Source: Rhynchopus euleeides
Lineage: Eukaryota > Euglenozoa > Diplonemea > Diplonemida > Diplonemidae
Reading direction: 5' to 3'
Length of the DNA stretch: 64,000 nt
NCBI GenBank assembly: GCA_963210315.1
Contig: OY723300.1
Coordinates: forward strand, 868,001-932,000
The position numbers were made by a program, and so were the translations under genes. This document shows, piece after piece, positions 9,101 to 16,103 of this stretch. The stretch's first letter is position 1, and each line of letters opens with the position of its first letter. The notes beneath the pieces were generated by a model. It was not told the DNA's origin and ran no database searches. It was given only the letters and a program-made list of their open reading frames with translations.

Positions 9101-11931
9101 TGTACGCCACAGCCTCCAGTCCGGAGGTCCTACAAGAGGTGGTGAACGACTCTGCGGATTTCTCTCACGACACCGGGATGGCTATTTGCGCAGAAATTAA
9201 GTCCCACGTGTTCTCAACATCCCCCGGGCCGCTCCGGATCATGTACCGGGCGAGGGACGGCGAGGCCACTCCCCTCCGGCAACGCAACAGCTTTGACTGT
9301 CTCGGGGCCATGCTGCACGCGCGCCTGATCAGGGAAGGGCGCACAGCGCCCCAGTCCGAGCGCATCGCCCGTCGGAAAGAGGGGGCGCAGCAGAACCTCC
9401 GCAGAACCTCAGCGCTGCCCCTGCCGGTGCAATGGAAAGGGCAGGCGGCTGCGATGACGGCGGGGGCACGGCTGTATTACGATGCCCTCGTAACTCGTTG
9501 GGACAGCAAGGCCATCAGGCGATGGAGGGGCCTCTTCGTCGCCGCGCTCTGGTCTGGCCCACCACGCAGAGCGCAAGAGATCGTGCTGTGTGTCCTCCAT
9601 CAGGCGCACCGGGTGGACCCCGCTATCGCTCCTCCCTACCGGCAGATCACCACGTGGGCCAAGCAGATCAAAAAGTGGGGCCACAGCAGGGTGCTGTCCG
9701 AGGAAGCATGGGGGAGCAAAGAGAGGCTTGAGGGGACAGGCCCCCTTGCGCTCTTCTGGGCTGCCCTGCAAGGGATAGGATGGCGCTGGAGTACGGCGAC
9801 CACCCTGGCCTACACGGACGAGGCTGGTCGCGCTGTCACCTTCGACCCTGTTGCAGCAACGCCGAGCGCCTGGGCGATCTTCGCGCACGACCTCCGCCAA
9901 ACCCTGCGAAACGCCACGGCGGGGAAGCTGGCTGAACGCAGAGAGGACTTCCAAGGAGCAGAGCACGGCATTGACGGAAGGGTGACACGTTGCGTCCTGG
10001 AGGGGGAGGGCGCCGCAATTACGGGATACCAGCGAGGCCTCCTCCGCTCTGTCATTGCAGGGGCGGTGCCTGCCCGAGGGCGCACGGGCCTGGGGGAGGT
10101 GTGCCGGTACTGCACAGCTGGGGCCCCGGAGACGGTGTCGCACCTATGGTGGGACTGCGCGGCATGGGAGCCGGTCCGCCAGAAACACCCCGTAGCAGCG
10201 AGGGACCGAACTGCCTGGCCGGCATGCCTGGCGCAGTGTGGGGTAGCGCCCGTGTACAGATACGGCGTTCCGGAGAACGAGCAGCCGCTGCCCATGTCTT
10301 TTGCTGACAGAATCACCACCGTGGCGCAGCTGCACCGCTACTTCATCGCAGTCTTGGCGGCGCGACAGGAGAAGGACGGGCTGCTCGACCGCTCTGTACG
10401 CCACCACCGCACTACAGTCTACCCCTGGGAGTGGAGCACCCCCACCCCCGAGAGTGCCTGCATCCCTGCACTGGCGCCATCCGAAGTCAAGCAGACGTGG
10501 GGCAAGCGGCCCCCAGGCATGTGGGTGGCTCTCTGCGACTGGCTAAGGGGCCTGAAGTGGGGACCGCAGGGGGGTGAGCAAACTGTGACCCTGATGGAGC
10601 TGGCCGTGGACTTCGAGCTGTCGACGGGCCTCACCCTCCCAGACACCGTGACACGCCGCATCCGCCCCCCTACCCACGTGGACCCGAATAAGAAGGGTGC
10701 GAGGGAGGCCCGCCCGCGCATTCCTGCAGACACGGCCCCGGGGCTCACCCTGTACTTTGACGGTGGCGCGCGCGACAACGGCACCCCCTTCGCTGTGGCG
10801 GGGGCAGGGGCGGTGCTGTACCAAGACGGCTGCAAGGTCTCAGAGAAAGTGCTCCCGCTGCTGAACGTGCGTAGCAACAACATTGCTGAGTACGAGGCGC
10901 TACGAGCAGGCCTGCGCCTCCTCGAGAGGGGCGATGCCCCTGAGGGCCCAGTCACAGTGCGAGGCGACTCCCAGGTGGTGCTGCGGCAGCTCCGAGGGGA
11001 ATCCCTGTGCCGGGATGCCGCCCTCCGTCCTCTTTTCCTCAGCACGTCCGCGCTGGCTGCGGACCTCCAACCGAGGTTCACTCTCACGTATGAGCATGTG
11101 AAGAGGGAATCCAACACCGATGCTGACGCCCTCAGCAACGCCGCGATGGATGAGGCTGAAAGGCTGGGGGCCTCGCGGCAGAAGCTCCAGCAGGACCTCA
11201 CGGTGTTCCAGAGCAGTATCCTAGGGAAAGCCGCCTCGCTGAAAGGACTCTGCAGTATGGTGACGAAAGTGGGCAAAGGGCCCTGGCATTGCGGTCATGC
11301 TGCCAACTCAACGGTCCTCACGGCTCTCGGCGGAACTGTGGCGGCGGGCCTGTCGAGGAGGGCCCAACTGAACCCTGCCACTGAATCGGTGATGCGCAGC
11401 CTCCAAGCACACCTGGCTGAGCCAGTCCACAGCCGGCAAGATACGGTATTCCATGACCGCGGAATGGCGTGGGCCGCCACCTTCGCCCCACAGCCGCACT
11501 ACCCAGAGGGCTGGCAGCAGCCGGCCCAGCAGTGGGCGGCGCGCGGTCGGCAGGCCAACAGCCGGGTGGGACGCCCATGGGAGCGGAGGGGCGCTGCCCC
11601 CCGTACTGCCCCCCCTGGTGCCAGGAGGAACGCAAAGGTGCTTGCCTGCAAGTTGCATTGGAAGCCCCGTTGCTCGGCATGCCAAAAGCGACGCCTCCCA
11701 GAGGAGGTGTGCTGCCGCAACCACCACAAAGAGGGGGACGGGCTCCCGGTCACTATGGGCTTCTGCAAACGCCACAGCATGGACCGATGCGGTGACTGCT
11801 ACAGCGATGGCAAATCACTAACACATTGCTGCCACACACACCACGCTGGCTATGCTGCACGCCCTCCTCCCCGGAGTGGCACTGAGTTGGCCCCACACTC
11901 TAACCCGAGTGGGGCCTCCGCTGTGACGTAG
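6199..11931 (+). CDS. LINE ORF2 polyprotein: OTU protease, AP endonuclease, reverse transcriptase, RNase H, zinc fingers
   Basis: The frame is open from 5800, directly after the ORF1 TAG, but its first in-frame ATG is at 6199, so that start is given. Domains in order: an OTU-type cysteine protease (Asp-Gly-Asn-Cys, Cys codon at 6235; candidate His at 6556); an AP-like endonuclease (~6760-7500) with the Gln-Glu-Thr, Gly-Asp-Leu-Asn and His-Cys-Pro blocks; reverse transcriptase (~8380-9330) with Asp-Phe-Lys-Lys-Cys-Phe-Asp near 8818 and catalytic Phe-Val-Asp-Asp at 9088-9099; a CCHC-like knuckle (~10099-10155); and RNase H (~10740-11160) with Asp at 10759, an Asn-Ile-Ala-Glu block, Gly-Asp-Ser and a C-terminal Asp. 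A Cys/His-rich tail (~11640-11860) resembles zinc fingers. It would nick and reverse-transcribe at the target. The OTU domain could process the polyprotein or remove ubiquitin; which of these is unknown. Confidence 0.9.
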   Translation: MALRVPVPKDGNCQYAGLAEQCAEWTAEGLRAAVATSMRQDAERRASYVPDHDDPQAPASYDDYIERQTRLGTYGDAATLRVAAEVLDAQVWLLASNSKQYMTRCGKGAKVLGLTWRPFHYDVLRLPLSLARELAATPANQWTIPADLPTPAPAAAGGARAPSASQGPTAPPPLRRLRRPAHQLSSPGVLRVATANVTSLQTHLGDVAGLKADVVALQETRTPDPSKGTHNGYFAAHGWAMHWGKGMPRVAGANGREQTKPGGVAVMVKEGLVAQVVQPKTTQEKKLYDSTRMVHVVLAIGDGKTALHILCVYGHSGSEVGEQREALLQETLDHAAGLGQVPVLLMGDLNTNPETSAVLSQACRVGGWVDAATTHADLAQQRVQNTCWASENGTRLDICLMNPCAAPALRRVEVAKRGDYNIPTHCPLFVDLDLTAFRRPKKICILPTPFPAGKPKLGDAAARGVMQDVLAEGELRHGATAAQLLHRASTCGERFLKRVHVGHLERQEAAYTGRAEGYRMQWSRTATKHHPASARGAGDMNTRAKDGLLGNIRCLVKEGLKRLQAEKPYGLTNGEEHAWNAAKKRLREGGLPQGLQAALANTTSQLPDLEILEQALIVLEGSQRGMFDRLREARIRTWKARMQKAWTYEAGQVFAYLADRFCAPATFMRREDGSFTACPKEADELLRSDTAWGGYFRKYATTPEPRWDTFRQRYLRFLPETADMECKTITAEDVGKALAKMSTSTSPGLHGWRVHELRQLPHELLKLFAEVFNEVERSGEWPEQLMHAMICLIPKPGSSGEPLSQRPISITPVLYRVWAAIRVKPALKWLETIAPEDLHGCRPGHGAEDLIWHLAARIEEAHLTGRPLHGVALDFKKCFDTVPIDLTFRLAAELGFDTRVLRTLRAAYRTMQRHFRASGTIGEGFLPTNGIMQGCPISVVLINVLVGVWMRMVEHRQDTRALSFVDDVYATASSPEVLQEVVNDSADFSHDTGMAICAEIKSHVFSTSPGPLRIMYRARDGEATPLRQRNSFDCLGAMLHARLIREGRTAPQSERIARRKEGAQQNLRRTSALPLPVQWKGQAAAMTAGARLYYDALVTRWDSKAIRRWRGLFVAALWSGPPRRAQEIVLCVLHQAHRVDPAIAPPYRQITTWAKQIKKWGHSRVLSEEAWGSKERLEGTGPLALFWAALQGIGWRWSTATTLAYTDEAGRAVTFDPVAATPSAWAIFAHDLRQTLRNATAGKLAERREDFQGAEHGIDGRVTRCVLEGEGAAITGYQRGLLRSVIAGAVPARGRTGLGEVCRYCTAGAPETVSHLWWDCAAWEPVRQKHPVAARDRTAWPACLAQCGVAPVYRYGVPENEQPLPMSFADRITTVAQLHRYFIAVLAARQEKDGLLDRSVRHHRTTVYPWEWSTPTPESACIPALAPSEVKQTWGKRPPGMWVALCDWLRGLKWGPQGGEQTVTLMELAVDFELSTGLTLPDTVTRRIRPPTHVDPNKKGAREARPRIPADTAPGLTLYFDGGARDNGTPFAVAGAGAVLYQDGCKVSEKVLPLLNVRSNNIAEYEALRAGLRLLERGDAPEGPVTVRGDSQVVLRQLRGESLCRDAALRPLFLSTSALAADLQPRFTLTYEHVKRESNTDADALSNAAMDEAERLGASRQKLQQDLTVFQSSILGKAASLKGLCSMVTKVGKGPWHCGHAANSTVLTALGGTVAAGLSRRAQLNPATESVMRSLQAHLAEPVHSRQDTVFHDRGMAWAATFAPQPHYPEGWQQPAQQWAARGRQANSRVGRPWERRGAAPRTAPPGARRNAKVLACKLHWKPRCSACQKRRLPEEVCCRNHHKEGDGLPVTMGFCKRHSMDRCGDCYSDGKSLTHCCHTHHAGYAARPPPRSGTELAPHSNPSGASAVT

Positions 11932-12350
11932 AAGTGGGCGGGGGTGGGCAATGATCCGCGCAGGATCTCCCCACACAAAACGTGGTCACCACACACACAC
12001 ATACATCCGGGGGGAATTTTCTCTCTTTCATCTCTTCCTTTCTTGTTTTTTTTTACTTTCTTTAGCCCTGCTCGGCGAGCAGACGGCACGCACACATGCC
12101 CCCCCCCCACACACAATACCCACACCGCGACCCGCATGCATCTCGTTCGTTGGCCAAATACCCAGGCCTCCGTTGTGGCAACTGTTTTAGGCTGTTCAAA
12201 AGAAAAACCGGAAAGTGGGCGGGTTGTCTGAATGGCAAGAAAACAAAACACGGGGTGGGTTTGGTCCGCCGTCCCCCACCCACCCCCCCGCCCCGCCCAA
12301 GGCTGGACAAATGCTGCATTTTAAAAATAAAAAACATAAAATAAAATAAA
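11932..12350 (+). other. Probable 3' UTR of the LINE
   Basis: About 420 bp between the ORF2 stop and the repetitive A-rich tail, with a T-rich patch near 12020-12060 and C-rich low complexity near 12280. No gene is visible. Confidence 0.5.
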
Positions 12351-12406
12351 GTGCAATAAAATGCAGTAAAGTGCAGTAAAATGCAGTAAAGTGCAATAAA
12401 GTGCAG
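12351..12406 (+). repeat. 10-bp tandem repeat tail (RTGCARTAAA)
   Basis: Five consecutive 10-bp units alternate GTGCARTAAA and ATGCAGTAAA, followed by a partial unit and preceded by AATAAA-rich sequence. Short tandem arrays at the 3' end are common in I-type LINEs, so this is read as the tail of the LINE. Confidence 0.75.
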
Positions 12407-13283
12407 GAGAGCGTGTTGTAGGGGTGGCTCGGCGTGACGGTGGGCAGGACGCTGACCTGCCGTGCCAGGGGACCCTGATCCGCCCACTCTGGCCAACACA
12501 AGGCCACCAAGGCAGTACCCCCGCCAGGCCCGCCCTGCTGCTGTTCGGCATGCTTGATGCTGCTTCCGAGCGCCGGGGCCAATCAGGCAGCAGGCGCACC
12601 CCAGCACCGCAGGCGCAGCAGGGCGGACCAGCACGGCGGTGTGCGGTGGGCAGTCCACCTTCCTCGGACGTTGTACAGCTGAGCTGATCTGGCGTACGGG
12701 TTCTTCACCATCCCGTTCGGGGAGGCTGGACATCAGAGCGGACTGAAAGCACTCAAAGCAGGACTGAAGCCAGGCGGAGGCCGCACCGATCAGGTCCTGC
12801 TAACCCACCGACCCAACATAGGCAGGGCACATCCATCCCGGCCTGCATTCTCTGCCGGAGCCTTGGTGCGTCCCTGTGACCTTCAGGAGAACCTCCGTGC
12901 AGGAGCGGTACTTTTTGCCATCTTCTGCGGGTTTGCGGCTGTCCGCAAACTTGCAGACGTGGCTGCACCTCTGTAAAGTGGGTGTGACTCCAGCATTTGG
13001 CCTGTCCATAGTGGTCCTCCCAGCTGTACGTATGCGAAGCCCAAGGCACCACTCAGGACCATGCACTTTATCCAAAAAATCCGGAAAATAAAATACAATA
13101 AAATGCAGTAAAATGCAGTATAATAAAGTGCAGTAAAGTGCAGTAAAAATTTGCTGCCAGCCTTGGCCCCGCCCCTGGAGATTTTGAGGACTACCATTGC
13201 AAGAGGGTGCTGGGAGACTTGCTTTTCCATTCACTCTCGACGATCAAACCCCCCCCCCCCCCTGGAGATTTTGGGCTGCAGAG
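12407..13283. other. Intergenic, with a second TGCAGTAAA array
   Basis: No protein-coding gene recognised. A second cluster of the same TGCAGTAAA-type units occurs at 13091-13149, possibly the tail of another, 5'-truncated LINE copy. A C13 run and sequence matching the flank of the next element follow. Confidence 0.4.
13091..13149 (+). repeat. Second TGCAGTAAA array
   Basis: Units of TGCAGTAAA and related AATAAA sequence like those at 12351-12406, but less regular. The upstream sequence does not resemble the LINE 3' UTR, so it is either an independent tail or a microsatellite. Confidence 0.6.
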
Positions 13284-13297
13284 CAGGCATGTCGCTA

Positions 13298-13565
13298 AGC
13301 GTCGACCGTCGACCCAGTGATTTTGGGTTTCCCCCCCCATAAAAAAGCGTCGACCCAGCGTCGACCCAGTGGACTGGGTTGACGCTTGGTCGAGGCTTGG
13401 AGCGTCGACCTAGTGGAACTGGGTTGCCATTCAAGCCTGGACCAAGCGTCAACCCATTTATTACACTGGGTCGACGCTAACCTAGCGTTGGCCCGGTTAC
13501 ACTGGGTCGACGCTCACCAAGCGTCGACCAAGCGTCAACCCACTTTCACTGGGTCGACGTCGAAG
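13298..13565. repeat. Array of palindromic GTCGAC motifs
   Basis: A ~15-bp motif around CACTGGGTCGACGCT is repeated many times in both orientations, along with degenerate forms carrying GTCAAC or GTTGAC. It occupies the left third of the 13.3-kb transposon. A single degenerate copy sits near the right end (14103-14113), as if the array extends a subterminal motif. Confidence 0.7.
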
Positions 13566-13582
13566 AGAGTATGGTTTTGCAG

Positions 13583-13646
13583 GAACAGATGCTCACTACC
13601 GTGGCCTCCGGCGGCTGGGGGGCTCCGCCCCCCAGACCCCCCTGTG
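13583..13646 (+). repeat. Dispersed GC-rich repeat, copy 1
   Basis: Starts GAACAGATG, continues through CCGGCGGCTGG and ends in a GGGGGGCTCCGCCCCCC hairpin followed by AGACCCCCC. Further copies are at 13758-13817 and 28841-28904. The GGGGGG/CCCCCC arms can fold with a TCCG loop. Confidence 0.8.
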
Positions 13647-13757
13647 GCGTATGTCTCGTACTCAAGTCATTCGATTCCCATCAGGTCAGGGAATCCACCC
13701 ACTCCAGTAGCCTCAGGAGGACGCAGCCAACTCACACAGAATCTGTACGCCCACAAT

Positions 13758-13817
13758 GAACAGATGCTCACTACCGTGGCCTCCGGCGGATGGGGGGCTC
13801 TGCCCCCCAGACCCCCC
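13758..13817 (+). repeat. Dispersed GC-rich repeat, copy 2
   Basis: Same start and same terminal hairpin as 13583-13646, with GATGG for GCTGG and CTCTG for CTCCG. Confidence 0.8.
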
Positions 13818-14032
13818 ATCTCGCGTGCCCGTCTAGTAACCAAGTCCTTGCGCTTTGACGGCCGTGACATATCAGGGGGCAGCGTCGAAATCATGGTCCC
13901 GAAAGCCATTTTTTGGTTTCCTCCGGCACCCGACGGCGCGAGCGGGAGAGGAACCACGGAAGGAACCCAGCGCCTCACACCGTGCCCACCTAGTGGTCCA
14001 CCGATGGGAAAATTCAAAATTTGGCAACACGA

Positions 14033-14051
14033 GCGCGCGCGAAGCGCGCGC
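14033..14051 (+). repeat. GCGCGCGC-GAA-GCGCGCGC hairpin
   Basis: An 8-bp perfect stem with a GAA triloop, followed by GAGAAAAAT. The related transposon has a 9-bp version with the same loop at 29051-29071. Confidence 0.75.
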
Positions 14052-14330
14052 GAGAAAAATTGACCCCTAGTGTTTTCCCCCCTGATCCCCCCCCAAAACA
14101 GGAGCGTCAACCCACCAAATCTCCAAAATCGAAAAGTTAGCGACAGGCCTGGCTGCAGAGTCAACCCTCTGCAGGCACGAGGTCAGGAAGCTTGTTAGGT
14201 GGGGACTGATGGGCATAGTGCCGGGCTTCCAACCACAAACCTACGGCACACCCATTTACATCCACAGGTCTTGCTGTGGCCACCTCCCCCACCCCACCCC
14301 ACCCCACCCCCTCCTCCTCCAAATCCGAAG

Positions 14331-15251
14331 ATGAGGTTCCGGACGCAGCTGAGGCAGCCTCGCCTGCTCACCCAGGCGCTCCAGGTGCTGGCGCGTGTCA
14401 GCAAGGACGACGTAGTGTGGAAGCTAAGCGAGCGGCGGCTCATTCTTGTTGCCGGCGGGGGGACCGGTGCCGTGTCTGTCGTGTGCACCATCAACACGTC
14501 ACAGGTCATGGAGGCGATGCGGATCGAGTCGAAGCAGGCGAACCAGATCTATCTCAAGCTGAACGTCGCCCCGCTCATCCGGGTGCTCAAGCCTGCGGAG
14601 AGGGCGCGTGACGTGTCGATGAAGCTGGGTGTCTGCAAGACGACACGCAAACCCGTCCTCCAGTTCTCAATGTCTCTAAAATCCAGCACAGCCAACGCGC
14701 AGGATCTGATGCAGGAAATCCCCGTCTGCGTCATGAGCGACGACGAGGTTGGCGACATGATTGTTCCCGACTGTGCGGAGATCGGGTCCAACTCAGTATC
14801 GCTCTTCCTCCCCCCGCTGTCCGACGTCCGCCCCTTCGTCGAGAAGATGTCCAAAATCACGGACCGCATCCAGGCGACGGCCATCGTGCTCAGGGGCGAG
14901 CACGGCGAGTCACTGCCGAATGGCGGTGTCTTGGAACTCCGGACGCAGACCCCGCTGTTTTCCTCGGCAACGCAGTATAAAAATCTTGCGGTGTGCAAGA
15001 CGGAGGGCGGTGGTGGTGGTGGTGGAGGCTCCGATGCAGCGGGACCCAGCGAGGCGGCGGCTGGCGGCTCGCCCCAGCAGAAATCGGAGTCGTGCATCGT
15101 GGACACCAAGAAACTCCTATCCATACTCGACGTGGATAAGATTGCCCCATCCCAGGTGCTTGCGTATTTCACACCCAACAACCAGCTTGTGGTGCACGCC
15201 ACCGCAAACGGCGAGCTCACAATCCTCTTCCAGATGTCCGGGCTGTCATGA
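14331..15251 (+). CDS. HUS1: HUS1-like checkpoint clamp protein
   Basis: A 306-aa protein starting at the ATG at 14331, where similarity to HUS1 begins (Met-Arg-Phe-Arg). The usual length is about 280 aa. Upstream in-frame sequence is C-rich and not protein-like. Family features include the N-terminal block with Val-Trp-Lys-Leu-Ser, a central Ile-Pro-Val-Cys-Val-Met, then Ser-Val-Ser-Leu-Phe-Leu-Pro-Pro-Leu followed by Lys-Met-Ser-Lys-Ile, and the Leu-Glu-Leu-Arg-Thr strand. HUS1 forms the RAD9-RAD1-HUS1 (9-1-1) PCNA-like ring that is loaded at damaged DNA in the nucleus and activates the ATR checkpoint. A poly-Gly and Ser/Ala insert at about residues 226-250 lies in a loop. It appears as one exon and one copy in this window. 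A pyrimidine tract precedes the ATG. Confidence 0.85.
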   Translation: MRFRTQLRQPRLLTQALQVLARVSKDDVVWKLSERRLILVAGGGTGAVSVVCTINTSQVMEAMRIESKQANQIYLKLNVAPLIRVLKPAERARDVSMKLGVCKTTRKPVLQFSMSLKSSTANAQDLMQEIPVCVMSDDEVGDMIVPDCAEIGSNSVSLFLPPLSDVRPFVEKMSKITDRIQATAIVLRGEHGESLPNGGVLELRTQTPLFSSATQYKNLAVCKTEGGGGGGGGSDAAGPSEAAAGGSPQQKSESCIVDTKKLLSILDVDKIAPSQVLAYFTPNNQLVVHATANGELTILFQMSGLS

Positions 15252-16103
15252 TAGAGGTGTTCCCAGACGGGAGGGGGGGGAAGGTAGTAGTGGCGTGCAA
15301 GGGCTACCTACTGTAGAGGGGGTAGATGAAAGAATGGCTTCCTGCCAAGTGTGTGGTGTGGGAAGAGCGGCGGTGGCGAGGGGCCACGTCTCAGCCAAAG
15401 GTGGGTCTCACCCACTGTGATGTCGGGAGGGCGGGTGGGGGTGGGAGGGTGGAAGACACCTCACCTCCCCACACCGTGCCGCCACTGCATCTCGAGTGCA
15501 AGGGGTGCGGTCCCCTGAGGGAGCAGAGTGAGGAGGACAGTATATTTTCTTAGTCTCTGCCTTCACCCACCCACTCTCCCAACTCGTGGATGTATTGAAC
15601 GATTTCTCTTATCCGTGCTTCAGCAGCCATATCCGGTGGAAGTCTTTGTATGCCTCTGCTGTGTATGCACATCCCTGGAAATAGGAAGCGTGTCTAGCCC
15701 CAACAGGGAATGTATTTGCGCGCACACTCGCATAACCATCGCACTGTTGCCAGCACCCCAGTGCGTCCGCTGAAGAGCTGTGATTGCGGCGGTTCTAGCC
15801 GCCACAACGGGTGGAGTCAGAAGAGGAGGATGCATCGGTTTTTCGGCGAGGGTCCCTTTTTCAGCCCATCGAATGCGGCAACGGGGTGGGGGGGGGGGTG
15901 GCGGTGTGCCGGCACTGTGCAGGAGAGGGGTGTTGGGGCTTGGGGGGTGCCTGTTTGTGTTCTCCAACGCGATCCCTATCGGCAGGCCTGCTAGTTTGTC
16001 GCCCGGAATCGGGGCGTTGCCTGTCATCTTGCCGCCGCCACCCCTCCCGCTCCTCGAAGGTAATCCCCCTCAAGTGGTGTGCCCCCCCCAAGACAGCAAC
16101 ACC
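15252..16103. other. Intergenic, HUS1 3' flank and DUF4116 5' flank
   Basis: About 850 bp with no recognised gene. A frame open upstream of 16104 has no ATG in the coding-like part. Sequence identity with the second DUF4116 locus begins only ~15 bp before the ATG, at CAAGACAGCAACACC, so the two copies have unrelated upstream DNA. Confidence 0.5.

Larger units (their letters stand above)
3415..12406 (+). mobile_element. Non-LTR retrotransposon (LINE) with ORF1, OTU-EN-RT-RNase H ORF2 and a 10-bp-repeat tail
   Basis: Two long ORFs (ORF1 coiled coil, ORF2 polyprotein) are followed by ~420 bp of 3' UTR and an A-rich tail of 10-bp repeats (12351-12406). Endonuclease, reverse transcriptase and RNase H in one ORF2 place it among APE-type LINEs (I-like group). 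An N-terminal OTU-type cysteine protease recalls the Dualen/RandI elements of green algae, but I see no restriction-like endonuclease here. Both ORFs are open and the catalytic motifs are intact, so it is either recent or active. The true 5' end lies upstream of 3415 and is not defined; the 3' end is placed at the repeat tail. Confidence 0.85.
13284..14151. mobile_element. Non-autonomous DNA transposon with 9-bp target duplication
   Basis: An 868-bp element bounded by inverted termini CAGGCATGTCGCTAA (13284-13298) and TTAGCGACAGGCCTG (14137-14151), one mismatch in 15. The 9-bp sequence GCTGCAGAG lies directly outside both ends (13275-13283 and 14152-14160), a perfect target-site duplication. 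Nine-base duplications are typical of Mutator-like elements, but no transposase is encoded. Inside are a GTCGAC-rich palindrome array (13298-13565), two copies of a GC-rich ~62-bp repeat and a GCGCGCGC-GAA-GCGCGCGC hairpin (14033-14051). The element at 28160-29136 carries the same internal modules in the same order. Confidence 0.85.

Noticed and set aside
12062-12733. A 223-codon minus-strand ORF over the LINE tail
   Set aside because: It reads through the TGCAGTAAA array as a Leu/Phe/Tyr repeat and has no conserved block.
15780-16103. An N-terminal extension of DUF4116 copy 1
   Set aside because: The upstream frame begins at GTG, is not conserved with copy 2, and similarity starts only 15 bp before the ATG at 16104.
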